Below, piece by piece: positions 18,515 to 29,759 of a stretch of 64,000 nt of DNA. A model generated the notes under the pieces. That model was not told the DNA's origin and did no database searches. It worked only from the letters and a program-made list of their open reading frames with translations. The stretch covers positions 558,001 to 622,000 of the forward strand of contig NC_021741.1 of NCBI RefSeq assembly GCF_000422085.1, in the 5' to 3' direction. Position numbers and translations under genes: made by a program. This DNA is from Serratia liquefaciens ATCC 27592. Its GTDB lineage: Bacteria > Pseudomonadota > Gammaproteobacteria > Enterobacterales > Enterobacteriaceae. Each line of letters begins with the position of its first letter. Positions within the stretch are counted from its first letter, which is position 1.

Positions 18515-19426
18515 ATGAGGTTTAAGCAGCTGCAGGATATGGCGCTGTTTGCACTGGTGGCCGAGTGCGGCAGTTTTACCGCCGCCGCCAAACGCGCCGC
18601 TTTGCCGAAGTCCAGCGTCAGCCAGCGCATCAGCCAGTTGGAACAGACGTTGGGCCTGCGCTTGCTGAACCGTACCACCCGCCAGCTCAACCTGACCTTT
18701 GCCGGCGAACGCTATCTGGAACACTGCCAGGAGATGCTGAATGCTGCCGAACGCGCCGATTTTGCGCTGCAACGGCTGCGTGACAACCCGAGTGGTCGGT
18801 TGCGCATCTCAACCCCTGCCGGGCTGGGGGCGACGTTGCTGGCGCGGCTGGCGGCGGATTTTCAGCGCCAATACCCGGACGTGTCACTGGAGGTGTCGGT
18901 ATCCGATGCGATGGTGGATATGGTGCAGGACGGATTTGACGCCGCATTACGCACCGGCAAACCGCAGGACTCCTCGCTGATTGGCCGGCGTTTGGGGCAT
19001 GCGCCGCGCTATTTGCTGGCATCGTCGGCATATCTGGCGCAGTACCCGCCGATCCTGCATCCGCAACAGTTGCAGCAGCACCGCTGCATCGCGCATCGTT
19101 CCTGGCCCGCATGGAATCTGCGCCGGGGCGATGAGTATTTTCGCTGGCAACTGCCGACGCTGCATATCACCGATAATCTGCTGTACGCGCGCGAATGTGC
19201 GATTTACGGCGCGGGTATTACTTTGTTGCCGGCATTTCTCAGCCGCGAGGTAGTGGCGCAAAAACAGCTGGTGGAGGTGTTGCCGGAATGGCAGGCGGAA
19301 GGCAATGAACTCTATCTGGTTTATCCCAGTCGCAAGCTCAATTCCCCGGCGCTGGCCTGTTTTATTGACGTGGTGTTGCAACACCCGGTATTTGACGATT
19401 ATGCCCGCGAGCTGGCGCGGGAATAA
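18515..19426 (+). CDS. LysR-family transcriptional regulator
   Basis: This 303-residue LysR-type regulator has an N-terminal winged helix (about residues 1-60, ECGSFTAAAKRAALPKSSVS) and a two-lobed effector-binding domain from about residue 90. It resembles the LysR subgroup often paired with an oxidoreductase and is divergent from the alcohol dehydrogenase family gene, so it probably controls that gene and itself. The effector cannot be read from sequence. The 98-bp shared region contains GTTC-N9-GAAC just before the ATG, a weak operator candidate. Confidence 0.88.
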   Translation: MRFKQLQDMALFALVAECGSFTAAAKRAALPKSSVSQRISQLEQTLGLRLLNRTTRQLNLTFAGERYLEHCQEMLNAAERADFALQRLRDNPSGRLRISTPAGLGATLLARLAADFQRQYPDVSLEVSVSDAMVDMVQDGFDAALRTGKPQDSSLIGRRLGHAPRYLLASSAYLAQYPPILHPQQLQQHRCIAHRSWPAWNLRRGDEYFRWQLPTLHITDNLLYARECAIYGAGITLLPAFLSREVVAQKQLVEVLPEWQAEGNELYLVYPSRKLNSPALACFIDVVLQHPVFDDYARELARE

Positions 19427-19452
19427 AAAAAGGCGCCGCATGCGGCGCCTTT
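19425..19452 (-). terminator. Terminator of ettA, shared with the LysR gene
   Basis: A 24-bp perfect palindrome (AAAGGCGCCGCA / TGCGGCGCCTTT) lies between the convergent LysR gene and ettA. Read on the minus strand it is followed by seven Ts, making a strong intrinsic terminator for ettA. On the plus strand only three Ts follow. It starts inside the LysR stop codon. Confidence 0.85.
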
Positions 19453-19456
19453 CGGA

Positions 19457-21124
<1,668 letters not shown>

Positions 21125-21234
21125 GGTGCTCTAGCCTCTCTATATCAGTTTTTATAGGATGTCTGGCTGCGGAGTGTAGCCCGTTTCGAAAGCGGATCCC
21201 AGACATCACTCAGCGATCGCTAAGTATAACCGGT

Positions 21235-21256
21235 TATGCGCCCGTGAAGGCGCATA
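21235..21256 (-). terminator. Hairpin after yfiB (possible terminator)
   Basis: An 8-bp stem (TATGCGCC / GGCGCATA) with a 6-base loop lies just after the yfiB stop on the minus strand. No T run follows, so it is a weak candidate for the end of the yfiRNB transcript. Confidence 0.35.
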
Positions 21257-21264
21257 TTGGTCGC

Positions 21265-21762
21265 TTAAGGAGTGACGACGATCGCGACGCGGCGGTTTTC
21301 CGCCCGGCCGCTGGAGGTGCGGTTATCGGCGACCGGGTCGCGTTTACCCATGCCGCGAGTTTCGATGTTAGCGCGTGGGATGCCTACGCTGGCCAGCAGG
21401 TCGGCCACCGCATTGGCGCGGCGCAGCGAGAGCTGGTCGTTATAGCTGTCTTCACCGTAATTATCCGTGTGACCGTCCAGACGGAATTTGGTGATGCCGA
21501 CGCTCATCAGTGCACGGCCCATTTTCTGTACCGTGTCGGTGCTTTCCGGGTTCAGCTTGCCCACGTTGTTGCCGAACAGCACCTTGTCGGACAGGCCAAA
21601 TTCCCAGCCGTTATCCGTCAGTTTGAACCCTTGCGACTGCAACAGTGCAATCTGCTCGGGCGTCAGGCCCTGCGGCTTGCTCTGACAGCCGGCGAGCGCC
21701 AGCAGGGCGATAAACATCATCGTCAGCAGTGAAAAACGGTTTTTTAGTGTTTGCTGTATCAT
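21265..21762 (-). CDS. yfiB: OmpA-family lipoprotein YfiB
   Basis: YfiB is an outer-membrane lipoprotein whose OmpA-like domain binds peptidoglycan; in the Pseudomonas/E. coli YfiBNR system it sequesters YfiR and so releases the diguanylate cyclase YfiN. The 165 residues have a lipoprotein signal with lipobox LAGC (about residues 23-26), then an OmpA-type domain with DGHTDNYGEDSYNDQLS and the R-A-x-x-V segment. I chose the ATG at 21762, with AGGGA 7 bases upstream, over a TTG two codons earlier. It is the third gene of yfiRNB. Confidence 0.88.
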   Translation of the reverse strand: MIQQTLKNRFSLLTMMFIALLALAGCQSKPQGLTPEQIALLQSQGFKLTDNGWEFGLSDKVLFGNNVGKLNPESTDTVQKMGRALMSVGITKFRLDGHTDNYGEDSYNDQLSLRRANAVADLLASVGIPRANIETRGMGKRDPVADNRTSSGRAENRRVAIVVTP

Positions 21763-21797
21763 AATCAAATCCCTAGTTTAATTTTATAGCCGGGGCT

Positions 21798-23045
21798 TTA
21801 TTTCTGTATTGCCAGCCGCCAGCCTCCGTTATAACGATGCTTGGCCTGGTACATCGCATCGTCAGCTTCGTGCAAGAGCCCCTGAGGCGTCACCGCATGT
21901 TCAGGGTAAAGTGCAATACCGATACTCAAAGAGGAAATGACCTCTTCGCCGTTCGGTAAAATTACCGGTTGGGTCATGCAGTCGATAATATTATCGGCAA
22001 TCTGCAGTACATCTTCCGTAGTGTGGACCGGTGCCAACAGTACGGCGAACTCATCACCTCCTAAACGTGCAACCAGGTCGCTCTCGCGTAACTGCGCGCG
22101 GATACGCCCGGCAATGGTGGTCAGCACTACGTCGCCGGCGGCGTGGCCGTAGCTGTCGTTAACTTCCTTGAAGCGATCGCCGTCGATAAACAGCACCGCC
22201 AGTTTTTCGGGTGACTCGATGTCTCCCAGCGCGCGACTCAGTCGGCCTTCGAAGAAAGCGCGGTTTGGCAAGCCGGTCAGGCTGTCGTGGGTCGCCCGGT
22301 GGGTCAGCGAGTCATTCTCCTGTTTCAGGTGCGCCTGCCAGGCTTCCAGTTCGTCAAGCAGGCCATTAAAGTCGCTGCTCAGCTCATGCAGTTCGGCAAT
22401 CGGTGCCGAAGGTACCCGCAGCCCAAAGGCGCGATCGCGCCGTACCGCATGCGCCACGTTAGCGATATCGTCCAGCGAGCGGACGATCCCCTGCAACATG
22501 CGGCGCGACAATACCAGCGCACACAGGGTACTGAGCACCAGACAGGCGATCATGCCTACCATACCGCGTAGCAAAAAACGCAGCAGGCTGCCGCCGTGGC
22601 CGCTTAGCCACACTTTGCCGACCTCTTTGCCTTCGTGAGTGATCGGCAGGATCACCGGTTGTGGCAACGCCCAGTGCGCCACGACTTGCTCCATGCCGTG
22701 CAGTGGGCCATCCTTGGGATGGTGCCAGGTCGCAAGCACTTTGCCGTTGTTGTTCAGAATTCTGGCTTCCGACACTTCCTCTTTAGAGGCGATCAGCACC
22801 AGGGCTTCGCGGGCGGCGGCACGGTCTTCGAACACCACGGCGGCTTCAACGGTATAGCTGATGGAGCGCGCGATCAGATGCAGGTTATGGTTGGCATAGG
22901 CGCGCAGTGCAAACAGCGCCACCAGGGTCAGGAAGATCCCCGCAGTACCCACGGCAATCAGCGCCAGCCCAAGGTGTACTCTTTGCAGTACCCGGCCCAG
23001 CGTAGGGCGTGACTGACCCGAACGGTTCTTGCGCAACCACTTCAT
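21798..23045 (-). CDS. yfiN: Diguanylate cyclase YfiN (DgcN/TpbB type)
   Basis: YfiN makes cyclic-di-GMP from two GTP, promoting biofilm and reducing motility; YfiR inhibits it from the periplasm. The 415 residues show helix 1 at about 24-50, a periplasmic region to about 155, helix 2 at about 157-180, a HAMP segment, and a GGDEF domain from about 250. The catalytic motif GGDEF is at 329-333 and the product-inhibition I-site RESD at 320-323 is intact, so the enzyme looks active and feedback-controlled. Its ATG overlaps the yfiR stop (ATGA), indicating coupled translation. Confidence 0.92.
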   Translation of the reverse strand: MKWLRKNRSGQSRPTLGRVLQRVHLGLALIAVGTAGIFLTLVALFALRAYANHNLHLIARSISYTVEAAVVFEDRAAAREALVLIASKEEVSEARILNNNGKVLATWHHPKDGPLHGMEQVVAHWALPQPVILPITHEGKEVGKVWLSGHGGSLLRFLLRGMVGMIACLVLSTLCALVLSRRMLQGIVRSLDDIANVAHAVRRDRAFGLRVPSAPIAELHELSSDFNGLLDELEAWQAHLKQENDSLTHRATHDSLTGLPNRAFFEGRLSRALGDIESPEKLAVLFIDGDRFKEVNDSYGHAAGDVVLTTIAGRIRAQLRESDLVARLGGDEFAVLLAPVHTTEDVLQIADNIIDCMTQPVILPNGEEVISSLSIGIALYPEHAVTPQGLLHEADDAMYQAKHRYNGGWRLAIQK

Positions 23046-23656
23046 AGCGGGGGCGCCTGTTTGCGTGCCAACTGCAACACGTTGGGGTGAACGCGCACGC
23101 CGCTACGTGCCAGCGCATCGAGATTGGCTTTAAAACTCGCGGTATCCCCTTCGATTTGCAGGCAGAATGCGCTGCCGGCCGAGCATTCAACATCGTTTTC
23201 GCTGATGCTGAGAATGGAGTGGCCGCTGATACGCTGTATAAAATTCTGCTTCTGACCGGCGTTAACATTGCCCAAATAAATAACATCGCAGCCGGTGCTC
23301 AGCAGCGGACTGTCAAAGGATACGCGTTCGGCCTTAATGGGCCGCGGAGCACTAAGCAGGATCGGATCGAACAGGCCTTCGGCATACTGGGTGGGTGCCG
23401 TCACACACAGTCGGATCGGATTGGGTTCGCTGGGCCAGCGGGCATAGCTGATAATGCCTACCACCACGGTGGTGACGGCATGGATGCGATTTTGATAAGG
23501 ATCACCGGTTTCGGGGCGGGCTGAACCGGGAAAGGCCAGCAGGGTGAGCAGCACCAGCGACAACAGGCGGCCGTAGTCCAGACGTGCGCAAATGAAACTC
23601 GCAAGAGAATTTTTTGCGCAGGTCGCTAACCACGCGGCATTATTTGCCATCTTCAT
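23042..23656 (-). CDS. yfiR: Periplasmic YfiR, repressor of YfiN
   Basis: YfiR is a small periplasmic protein that binds and inhibits YfiN. The C-terminal half carries the family's SAFCLQI, NLDALARSGVRV and LARK segments, and two cysteines (one in the SAFC motif, one in VECSAG) that in the family form a redox-sensitive disulfide. The ATG at 23656 has AGGAA 7 bases upstream and gives 204 residues with an uncleaved-looking basic leader before the hydrophobic core LLSLVLLTLLAFPGSA near residues 32-47; a start nearer the core is possible. First gene of yfiRNB. Confidence 0.85.
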   Translation of the reverse strand: MKMANNAAWLATCAKNSLASFICARLDYGRLLSLVLLTLLAFPGSARPETGDPYQNRIHAVTTVVVGIISYARWPSEPNPIRLCVTAPTQYAEGLFDPILLSAPRPIKAERVSFDSPLLSTGCDVIYLGNVNAGQKQNFIQRISGHSILSISENDVECSAGSAFCLQIEGDTASFKANLDALARSGVRVHPNVLQLARKQAPPL

Positions 23657-24393
23657 CTGCCATTCCTGCCCAGATCCGCAGTACCGATGCGGCAACATAA
23701 CAATGAGAAGCCTGACCCGCTCGAAGGGATAATTGCCTTACTGAAAACTGTCAATCGCACTGCCTGATGAACACTATCTACCCATTATTGGCGCGGATTG
23801 TATTATAAGATATCCCGGTTGCGCGCTTTATGTGCCGTTTTCTCAGAATTATCTTACCTTTTTTTAATAGTATAAAAACGTCCGTCAGGGTTTGCCAGGC
23901 GTTTTCTGCAAAGTTAGCCCGCCCGGCCTGAGGTTTGGGGCATTTGCGCAACGGCGTTGTCGTCGGCCAGGAAATATATCCTGCATGACTAATTATTTCA
24001 GATGACTTCATTTTATTGTCGGCGGCGCTTATTAATAATAAATGAGTCGCTCGTTTCCAGTGTTAACCTCGGGTTAATGATTAATACGCTGTCTTTGGCG
24101 CCAGCTTTATTTTATTTGTCAGCGAGGGTAAACCTTTTTTACCTGAAGCCCTTCGTGACGATAAACTTCATCTACAGTAGTGAATGGATAAGCGATCGCG
24201 CTGTCTATGGTAGATGGCTGAGCCAGTCACTCAGCGCCTCCTTTTGTTCTGGCGTGCCGGATGAAGCGATATCCCACGACAGAGCGCGAAACACTCGGAG
24301 AGCCGTTTCACTGTCCGTTGGCTGCTGGCGTAGCGCGGCAACGGGGGAATCGGCTCTGGCAACACCATCAGCATTAGCGAGGAAAGAGTCAGT
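23657..24393. other. Non-coding interval between yfiR and slt
   Basis: This 737-base divergent interval should hold the promoters of yfiRNB (leftward) and slt (rightward). Its central part (about 23,760-24,190) is AT-rich and has no convincing gene. The right part returns to gene-like composition: on the minus strand an open frame ending in TAG at 24205-24207 reads through into the start of slt. It may be the C-terminal scrap of a lost gene or chance. No family is recognisable. Confidence 0.4.
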
Positions 24394-26322
24394 ATGGTCA
24401 AGGTAGACAAGTGGCGGTTTTTGGCTGTGGGCCTGTGCCTGACGGCATTCTCAGGCGCCGCATTGGCGGACTCGCTGGACGCCCAGCGTCAGCGTTACCT
24501 GCAGATTAAACAGGCGTGGGACAGTAAGCAGATGGACGTCGTGGCGCAATTGATGCCGACGCTGCGTGATTACCCGCTATACCCTTATCTGGAATACCGT
24601 GAGCTGACGCAAGATCTCAGTCAGGCCGGGTTCTCCGAGGTGAACGATTTTATCAAACAGCATCCGACGCTGCCGCCGGCCAAATCGTTGGCCCCACGCT
24701 TTGTTAACGAGCTGGCACGGCGTGAAGACTGGCGGACTCTGTTGGCCTTTAGCCCACAGGCGCCTAAACCTATAGCTGCGCGTTGCAATTACTACTACGC
24801 CAAATGGGCCACCGGCGATCAACAGGCGGCCTGGAGCGGTGCTGAAGACGTTTGGATGAGCGGTAAATCGTTACCGGGCTCCTGTGACAAGCTGTTCAGC
24901 GTCTGGAAGGGCTCCGGCAAACAGACACCATCGGCGATACTGGAGCGCATGAAACTGGCGTTGAAAGAGGGCAACAGCGGCCTGGTCAACAGCTTGTACC
25001 GTCAGTTGCCGTCAGATTACCAAACCATGGGCGATGCGTTGGTGCGTCTGCAAAACGATCCGGCCACGGTAGAATCCTTTGCCCGTAGTGTAGGGCCAAC
25101 AGATTTTACCCGTGCCGCGACCGGCATCGCTTTTGAACGCCTGGCGCGCCAGGATGTAGAAAATGCTCGCGCGATGATCCCGACGCTGGTGCGCCTGCAG
25201 AAAATGAGCGACAGCGAGCGGTTGGGGTTGGAAGAGGCGGTGGCCTGGCGCCTGATGGGCAGTGATGCCACCTTCGAACAAACCCAATGGCGCGATAAGG
25301 TGATCCTGCGCAGTCAGTCTCCGGCTCTGCTGGAACGTCGTGTGCGTATGGCATTGGGCAATGGCGATCGCCAGGGGGTGGCTACCTGGCTGGCTCGCCT
25401 GCCAGCGGAGTCTCGCAATAAAGACGAGTGGCGTTACTGGCGTGCAAGCCTGCTGCTGGATGAAGGCAAACGCAGTGAAGGTGAAGAGATCCTGCGTCGC
25501 CTGATGAACGAACGCGGTTTCTATCCAATGGTGGCGGCGCAGAAACTGAATAAGCCTTACCCGGTAATGGTGGCCGTGGCGGCGAAACCTCGCGCTTCGC
25601 TGGTGGACGGACCGGAGATTGCCCGGGTACGCGAACTGATGTACTGGAATATGGATAATCTGGCGCGCAGCGAGTGGACCTCGTTTGTGTCCAGCCGCAG
25701 TCGTCCGGAACAGGAAGCGCTGGCGCGTTATGCGTTCGAGCAAAAATGGGCCGATCTCAGCGTGCAGGCAACCATCGTTGGCAAACTGTGGGATCACCTT
25801 GAAGAGCGCTTCCCGGTAGCTTGGCCGCAAGAGTTCCGGGCCGCGACCGATGACAAGGGGATCACGCCGAGCTACGCCATGGCGATAGCCCGTCAGGAGA
25901 GCGCCTGGAACCCGAAAGCCCAGTCACCGGTAGGGGCTAGCGGCCTGATGCAGGTGATGCCGCGTACCGCGCAGCATACGGTGCAGATGTACAATATTCC
26001 CGGCTACTCAAGCCCAAGCCAGCTGCTTGATCCCCGGGTTAACATTACCATCGGTACCAGCTACCTGGAGTATGTGTACCAGCAGTTTGGGCGTAACCGT
26101 ATTCTGTCATCGGCGGCCTACAACGCCGGTCCATCGCGGGTAAATACCTGGTTGGGCAACAGCGAAGGGCGGGTAGATGCGGTGGCGTTTGTCGAAAGCA
26201 TCCCGTTCTCGGAAACCCGTTCTTATGTGAAGAACGTACTGGCCTATGATGCATTTTATCGCTACCTCATGCATCGTCCGGCCAAGGTGCTGACCGATGC
26301 CGAGTGGCAGAGGCGTTATTGA
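24394..26322 (+). CDS. slt: Soluble lytic murein transglycosylase Slt70
   Basis: Slt is the periplasmic lytic transglycosylase that cleaves peptidoglycan to 1,6-anhydromuropeptides. The 642-residue precursor has a signal peptide ending in ALAD near residue 26, a long alpha-superhelical U and L region, and a C-terminal lysozyme-like domain with the catalytic glutamate at about 502 (ARQESAWNP), followed by GASGLMQVMP and SAAYNAGPSRV. Length is close to the E. coli protein. GAGGAAAGAG lies before the ATG. trpR follows, as in E. coli. Confidence 0.96.
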   Translation: MVKVDKWRFLAVGLCLTAFSGAALADSLDAQRQRYLQIKQAWDSKQMDVVAQLMPTLRDYPLYPYLEYRELTQDLSQAGFSEVNDFIKQHPTLPPAKSLAPRFVNELARREDWRTLLAFSPQAPKPIAARCNYYYAKWATGDQQAAWSGAEDVWMSGKSLPGSCDKLFSVWKGSGKQTPSAILERMKLALKEGNSGLVNSLYRQLPSDYQTMGDALVRLQNDPATVESFARSVGPTDFTRAATGIAFERLARQDVENARAMIPTLVRLQKMSDSERLGLEEAVAWRLMGSDATFEQTQWRDKVILRSQSPALLERRVRMALGNGDRQGVATWLARLPAESRNKDEWRYWRASLLLDEGKRSEGEEILRRLMNERGFYPMVAAQKLNKPYPVMVAVAAKPRASLVDGPEIARVRELMYWNMDNLARSEWTSFVSSRSRPEQEALARYAFEQKWADLSVQATIVGKLWDHLEERFPVAWPQEFRAATDDKGITPSYAMAIARQESAWNPKAQSPVGASGLMQVMPRTAQHTVQMYNIPGYSSPSQLLDPRVNITIGTSYLEYVYQQFGRNRILSSAAYNAGPSRVNTWLGNSEGRVDAVAFVESIPFSETRSYVKNVLAYDAFYRYLMHRPAKVLTDAEWQRRY

Positions 26323-26348
26323 TTTTTGCGGCGCTATGGTATGCTGCT

Positions 26349-26366
26349 GTACTAGTTAAATAGTAT
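26349..26366 (+). promoter_or_regulatory. trp operator upstream of trpR
   Basis: GTACTAGTTAAATAGTAT matches the symmetrical trp operator GTACTAGTTAACTAGTAC at 16 of 18 positions. It lies 11 bases before the trpR ATG, consistent with the known autoregulation of trpR by the TrpR-tryptophan complex. Confidence 0.85.
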
Positions 26367-26377
26367 GGTGGCTTGCC

Positions 26378-26707
26378 ATGACGCAATTATCGCTTAACGA
26401 CCCGGCTCTTTCAGAACAAGGCAATGAGGATTGGCTGCGCTTTGTCGCGCTGCTGCAGAATTCGTTCGCCCAGGATCTGCATCAACCGCTGCTGCAACTG
26501 CTGCTGACGCCGGACGAAAGAACGGCCTTGGGGACGCGGGTGCGGATTATTCAGGAACTGATGCGCGGTGAGATGAGCCAGCGTGAGCTGAAGAACGAGC
26601 TGGGGGCCGGTATTGCCACCATCACTCGCGGTTCGAACAGCCTGAAGGCGGCGACGCCGGCGTTGAAGCAGTGGCTGGAGCAGCAATTGCTGGGCGAGGC
26701 ACCTTAG
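26378..26707 (+). CDS. trpR: Trp operon repressor
   Basis: TrpR is the tryptophan-activated repressor of the trp operon, aroH, mtr and itself. The 109-residue protein has the all-helical TrpR fold with the DNA-reading helix-turn-helix at about residues 66-90 ([25 protein letters not shown]) and the conserved [12 protein letters not shown] segment. It is about the E. coli length. The operator immediately upstream and the neighbours slt and yjjX confirm the assignment. Its 3' end converges on yjjX. Confidence 0.96.
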   Translation: MTQLSLNDPALSEQGNEDWLRFVALLQNSFAQDLHQPLLQLLLTPDERTALGTRVRIIQELMRGEMSQRELKNELGAGIATITRGSNSLKAATPALKQWLEQQLLGEAP

Positions 26708-26728
26708 TCGCGCCACGCCCGCATGCGC

Positions 26729-27268
26729 TTATTTTTGCGGCGCGTTGTTATGGTTTTGGTAGATCGGGTTGTGGAAGGGCACCAGTGCCAACAGCAGAGC
26801 CTGATGGTAAACGCTGGTGCGGCTCAACCGCCCATCGGTGAAGATACCGATAGCGCCGCCCTGGCGCTTCACTTCGGCATTGCCGGTGATGGTCGCCATT
26901 TCCGTCCCCAATTCGCGACCGGCGCGAATTCCCTGTAAAATCGTTTCCGGCAGCATCAGACTGGCTGAACGCGATTCGCCCCGGGTATACGGGTTTTCCA
27001 CCGTCATCCAGGCGAAGGTCATATTCTCTTCGATACCCGCTTCCACGCCGACCCAAAAGTCGGCCTCCGGGCGTACCTGGCGTGCTTCCATGACGCGCTG
27101 GCGTGCACCGGTACGGGTTTCGAGATTGCCGATGGGTTGCAGTGAGACACCGCTGGCGACGTCGACTGATTCAATGCGGCATTGGTCTACGCCAAAGGTG
27201 TCCTCAAAGGCCAACTGAATAGCCTTAATCTTTGCCGGGTTGGTAGTTGCAGCGACAACATGATACAT
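26729..27268 (-). CDS. yjjX: Inosine/xanthosine triphosphatase
   Basis: YjjX hydrolyses ITP and XTP, clearing damaged purine nucleotides. The 179 residues carry the family's N-terminal [11 protein letters not shown] nucleotide-binding loop, the VASGVSLQP and [10 protein letters not shown] segments and the [11 protein letters not shown] metal-binding region. It is slightly longer than the E. coli protein at the C-terminus. It lies between the convergent trpR and the divergent gpmB, as in E. coli. Confidence 0.93.
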   Translation of the reverse strand: MYHVVAATTNPAKIKAIQLAFEDTFGVDQCRIESVDVASGVSLQPIGNLETRTGARQRVMEARQVRPEADFWVGVEAGIEENMTFAWMTVENPYTRGESRSASLMLPETILQGIRAGRELGTEMATITGNAEVKRQGGAIGIFTDGRLSRTSVYHQALLLALVPFHNPIYQNHNNAPQK

Positions 27269-27379
27269 AACGGGTTTAGCATCCTTAAGCTAAGAGCCTA
27301 TTCAATACGTCAGACGCTTGCGCAAGCGGCCTGTGACGAAGATAAACTCAGGTTTCACGCAGTATAACGGAAAAGCAAA

Positions 27380-28027
27380 ATGTTACAGGTATACCTCGTT
27401 CGCCACGGCGAAACGGAATGGAATGCGGCTCGCCGTATCCAGGGTCAGTCCGACAGCCCGTTAACCGCCCACGGTGAACATCAGGCTCATCTGGTTGCCC
27501 AACGCGTCAGCAAGCTTGGCATCACGCACGTGATTACCAGCGATTTGGGGCGTACCCGACGCACCGCGCAAATCATCGCAGAAGCCTGCGGTTGCGAGGT
27601 GATAAACGATCCACGTTTGCGCGAGTTACACATGGGGGTTCTGGAAGAACGCCTGATCGACAGCCTGACGCCGCAGGAAGAGCAGTGGCGCAAGCAGATG
27701 GTCGATGGTACTGCTGACGGCCGTATCCCTCAAGGTGAATCCATGAGCGAGCTGGGTGGCCGGATGCGCGAGGCGCTGGAAAGCTGCCTGATGCTGCCGG
27801 AGGGGAGCAAACCGCTGATCGTTAGCCACGGTATCGCGTTGGGTTGTTTGATCAGCACCGTGCTCGGGTTACCTGCCTATGCCGAACGTCGCCTGCGTTT
27901 ACGCAACTGTTCGCTGTCACGTGTCGACTATCAGCAGAGCCCATGGTTGGCTTCCGGCTGGATTGTCGAAACGGCGGGCGATATCACGCATCTGGACATG
28001 CCCGCACTCGACGAACTGCAACGTTAA
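27380..28027 (+). CDS. gpmB: Phosphoglycerate mutase-family phosphatase GpmB
   Basis: GpmB (YtjC) is a histidine-phosphatase-superfamily protein named for similarity to cofactor-dependent phosphoglycerate mutase; its true substrate is uncertain. The 215 residues start with the catalytic RHGETEWNAARRIQG motif (phosphohistidine near residue 9), and the second active-site histidine is in VSHGIALG near residue 151. The stop codon overlaps the rob stop by four bases on the opposite strand. Confidence 0.93.
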   Translation: MLQVYLVRHGETEWNAARRIQGQSDSPLTAHGEHQAHLVAQRVSKLGITHVITSDLGRTRRTAQIIAEACGCEVINDPRLRELHMGVLEERLIDSLTPQEEQWRKQMVDGTADGRIPQGESMSELGGRMREALESCLMLPEGSKPLIVSHGIALGCLISTVLGLPAYAERRLRLRNCSLSRVDYQQSPWLASGWIVETAGDITHLDMPALDELQR

Positions 28028-28893
28028 CGGCGGATCGGGATCAAATAGTCGCAGTTGATCTCGGTCGGCGGTTGGGGTGGCCGACGGTCACCCTTGGGAT
28101 AAAAGCGCTCAATGTCGTGCCCTTTGCGGCGCGTGAGTTTGAGTGCCGGCAGACAAGTGCCGTACAGCGTCAGAATAAAGTCCTGCAGGCCAGAAGCTGG
28201 GCCTTCATAACTGAACATCGCATACTCGCCACCCTGCAGCGTCAGCGGCTGCCCAGCCTGAATTTCCTTCGGAACGTGATGCGGTTCCAGCGCCGTGGTG
28301 TACAGCACTTCCTGCTCGTCGTCCTTTTCCTGGCTTGGACGCGAATGGTGCAGACCGTACAGTACCGGCGGCAGCGTCTCCGCTTCGCCCAGGTATTGGC
28401 GCCAGAACTGTGAACGCAGCTCGGTACGGAAGTTTGAAATTTGCTCCAGCGTGCACGAATAGCTTTGCGTCAGGCCAATCAGGTGCAGTTCCGGTAGTGT
28501 GACAAACTCTGGCTGCGGCAGGGTAAAGGCGCCCAGGCGAATTGGCGGACAGATGCCGAATGCGCTCCAGTCTTCGGCGCGACGATACAACGCCGGCGTT
28601 TGCGCAAACTGTTTTTTAAATGCGCGCGTGAATGTCTGCTGCGAGTCGAAGCGATACTGTAAGGCGATATCCAGAATAGGGCGGCTGGTTAAACGCAGCG
28701 CCACCGCAGCCTTGGATAATCTCCTTGCCCGGATATAAGCGCCGATGGCGTTACCGGTAATATCTTTGAACATCCGTTGTAGATGCCATTTTGAGTAACC
28801 CGCTTTTGCCGCCACGTTGTCCAGCGACAAGGGTTGGTCCAAATGGCTTTCCAGCCAGCTAAGCAGATCACGAATGATACCGGCTTGATCCAT
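28024..28893 (-). CDS. rob: Right origin-binding AraC-family regulator Rob
   Basis: Rob is an AraC/XylS-family activator of the mar/sox/rob regulon, raising efflux and reducing porin expression. The 289 residues equal E. coli Rob. The N-terminal half is the two-helix-turn-helix DNA-binding domain (AAKAGYSKWHLQRMFK and ALQYRFDSQQTFTRAFKK), the reverse of the usual AraC order, and the C-terminal half is a GyrI-like effector-binding domain. It is transcribed towards gpmB and is divergent from creA. Confidence 0.95.
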   Translation of the reverse strand: MDQAGIIRDLLSWLESHLDQPLSLDNVAAKAGYSKWHLQRMFKDITGNAIGAYIRARRLSKAAVALRLTSRPILDIALQYRFDSQQTFTRAFKKQFAQTPALYRRAEDWSAFGICPPIRLGAFTLPQPEFVTLPELHLIGLTQSYSCTLEQISNFRTELRSQFWRQYLGEAETLPPVLYGLHHSRPSQEKDDEQEVLYTTALEPHHVPKEIQAGQPLTLQGGEYAMFSYEGPASGLQDFILTLYGTCLPALKLTRRKGHDIERFYPKGDRRPPQPPTEINCDYLIPIRR

Positions 28894-29235
28894 AGATCTT
28901 CCTCGTAGAGCTTTAGGGTTGAGACCCGAACTGTTTATTCATCACGCTGGTGCTTGCGCTATCAGACCAATCCATGAGCCATTTTGCGTAGCACTCTTTG
29001 CCTCTCGCTGCGGGTTGCGCGAAAGCTGGACAGGGACACACCTTAAAGGGCGCAAAGAAATAACGACGCCGCATAATAGCAATTTTTTTCCTCCGAGACT
29101 CTCAAAGATTTTTTTCACGCTCTGTGCTAAAAAGACCGGTGCGGACCAGAAAAAGGCCCATTCTGTGACCTAAAACATAAACAATATTAATTGCCTGAAC
29201 TCAGTTTCATGATTCAGGTTATTGGAGTTAAGTGA
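28894..29235. other. Divergent rob-creA intergenic region
   Basis: These 342 bases must hold the promoters of rob (leftward) and creA (rightward). The right end is AT-rich with a GGAG ribosome binding site before creA. I see no clear operator, repeat or small gene in it. Confidence 0.4.
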
Positions 29236-29715
29236 ATGAAAAAAGGATGGATATTTTTGTTTGGTTTAGTTTGCGCAACGGTAAATAGTGCGCAAGCAGA
29301 ACAGGTTGGCTCAGTGGATACAGTATTTAAACTCTTCGGTCCGGACCACAAAATCGTGGTGGAAGCGTTCGACGATCCTGATGTTAAAAATGTAACTTGT
29401 TATATCAGCCGAGCCAAAACCGGCGGCATTAAAGGCGGGCTGGGATTGGCGGAGGATACTGCGGATGCGGCCATTTCTTGCCAGCAGGTCGGGCCGATTG
29501 CGCTGAACGATAAAATCAAAAACGGCAAGGCGGAAGGGACGGTGGTGTTCCAAAAGCGGACGTCGCTGGTGTTCAAGAAGCTGCAGGTGGTACGCTTCTA
29601 CGATTCAGCTCGTAATGCGTTGATTTATCTGAGCTACTCAGATCGTGTGGTGGACGGTTCGCCGAAGAACGCGCTGAGCGCGGTGCCGATCATCCCTTGG
29701 GGCGAGGCAAAATAA
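29236..29715 (+). CDS. creA: Periplasmic CreA-family protein
   Basis: CreA is a conserved exported protein of unknown function. The 159-residue precursor has a signal peptide ending in AQAEQ near residue 22, then the family core [25 protein letters not shown] and a conserved pair of cysteines ([10 protein letters not shown] and AISCQQVG). In E. coli it heads creABCD; here creB, creC and creD are absent and arcA follows directly, convergently, 44 bases away, so CreA is retained without its two-component system. Confidence 0.93.
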   Translation: MKKGWIFLFGLVCATVNSAQAEQVGSVDTVFKLFGPDHKIVVEAFDDPDVKNVTCYISRAKTGGIKGGLGLAEDTADAAISCQQVGPIALNDKIKNGKAEGTVVFQKRTSLVFKKLQVVRFYDSARNALIYLSYSDRVVDGSPKNALSAVPIIPWGEAK

Positions 29716-29759
29716 GAGACTTGGGGTTCAACTGAACCCCAACTATTTTAACGCGAGAC

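Noticed and set aside
23778..24011. A 77-codon minus-strand frame in the yfiR-slt gap
   Set aside because: No family, biased composition and no convincing start; I regard it as chance in an AT-rich region.
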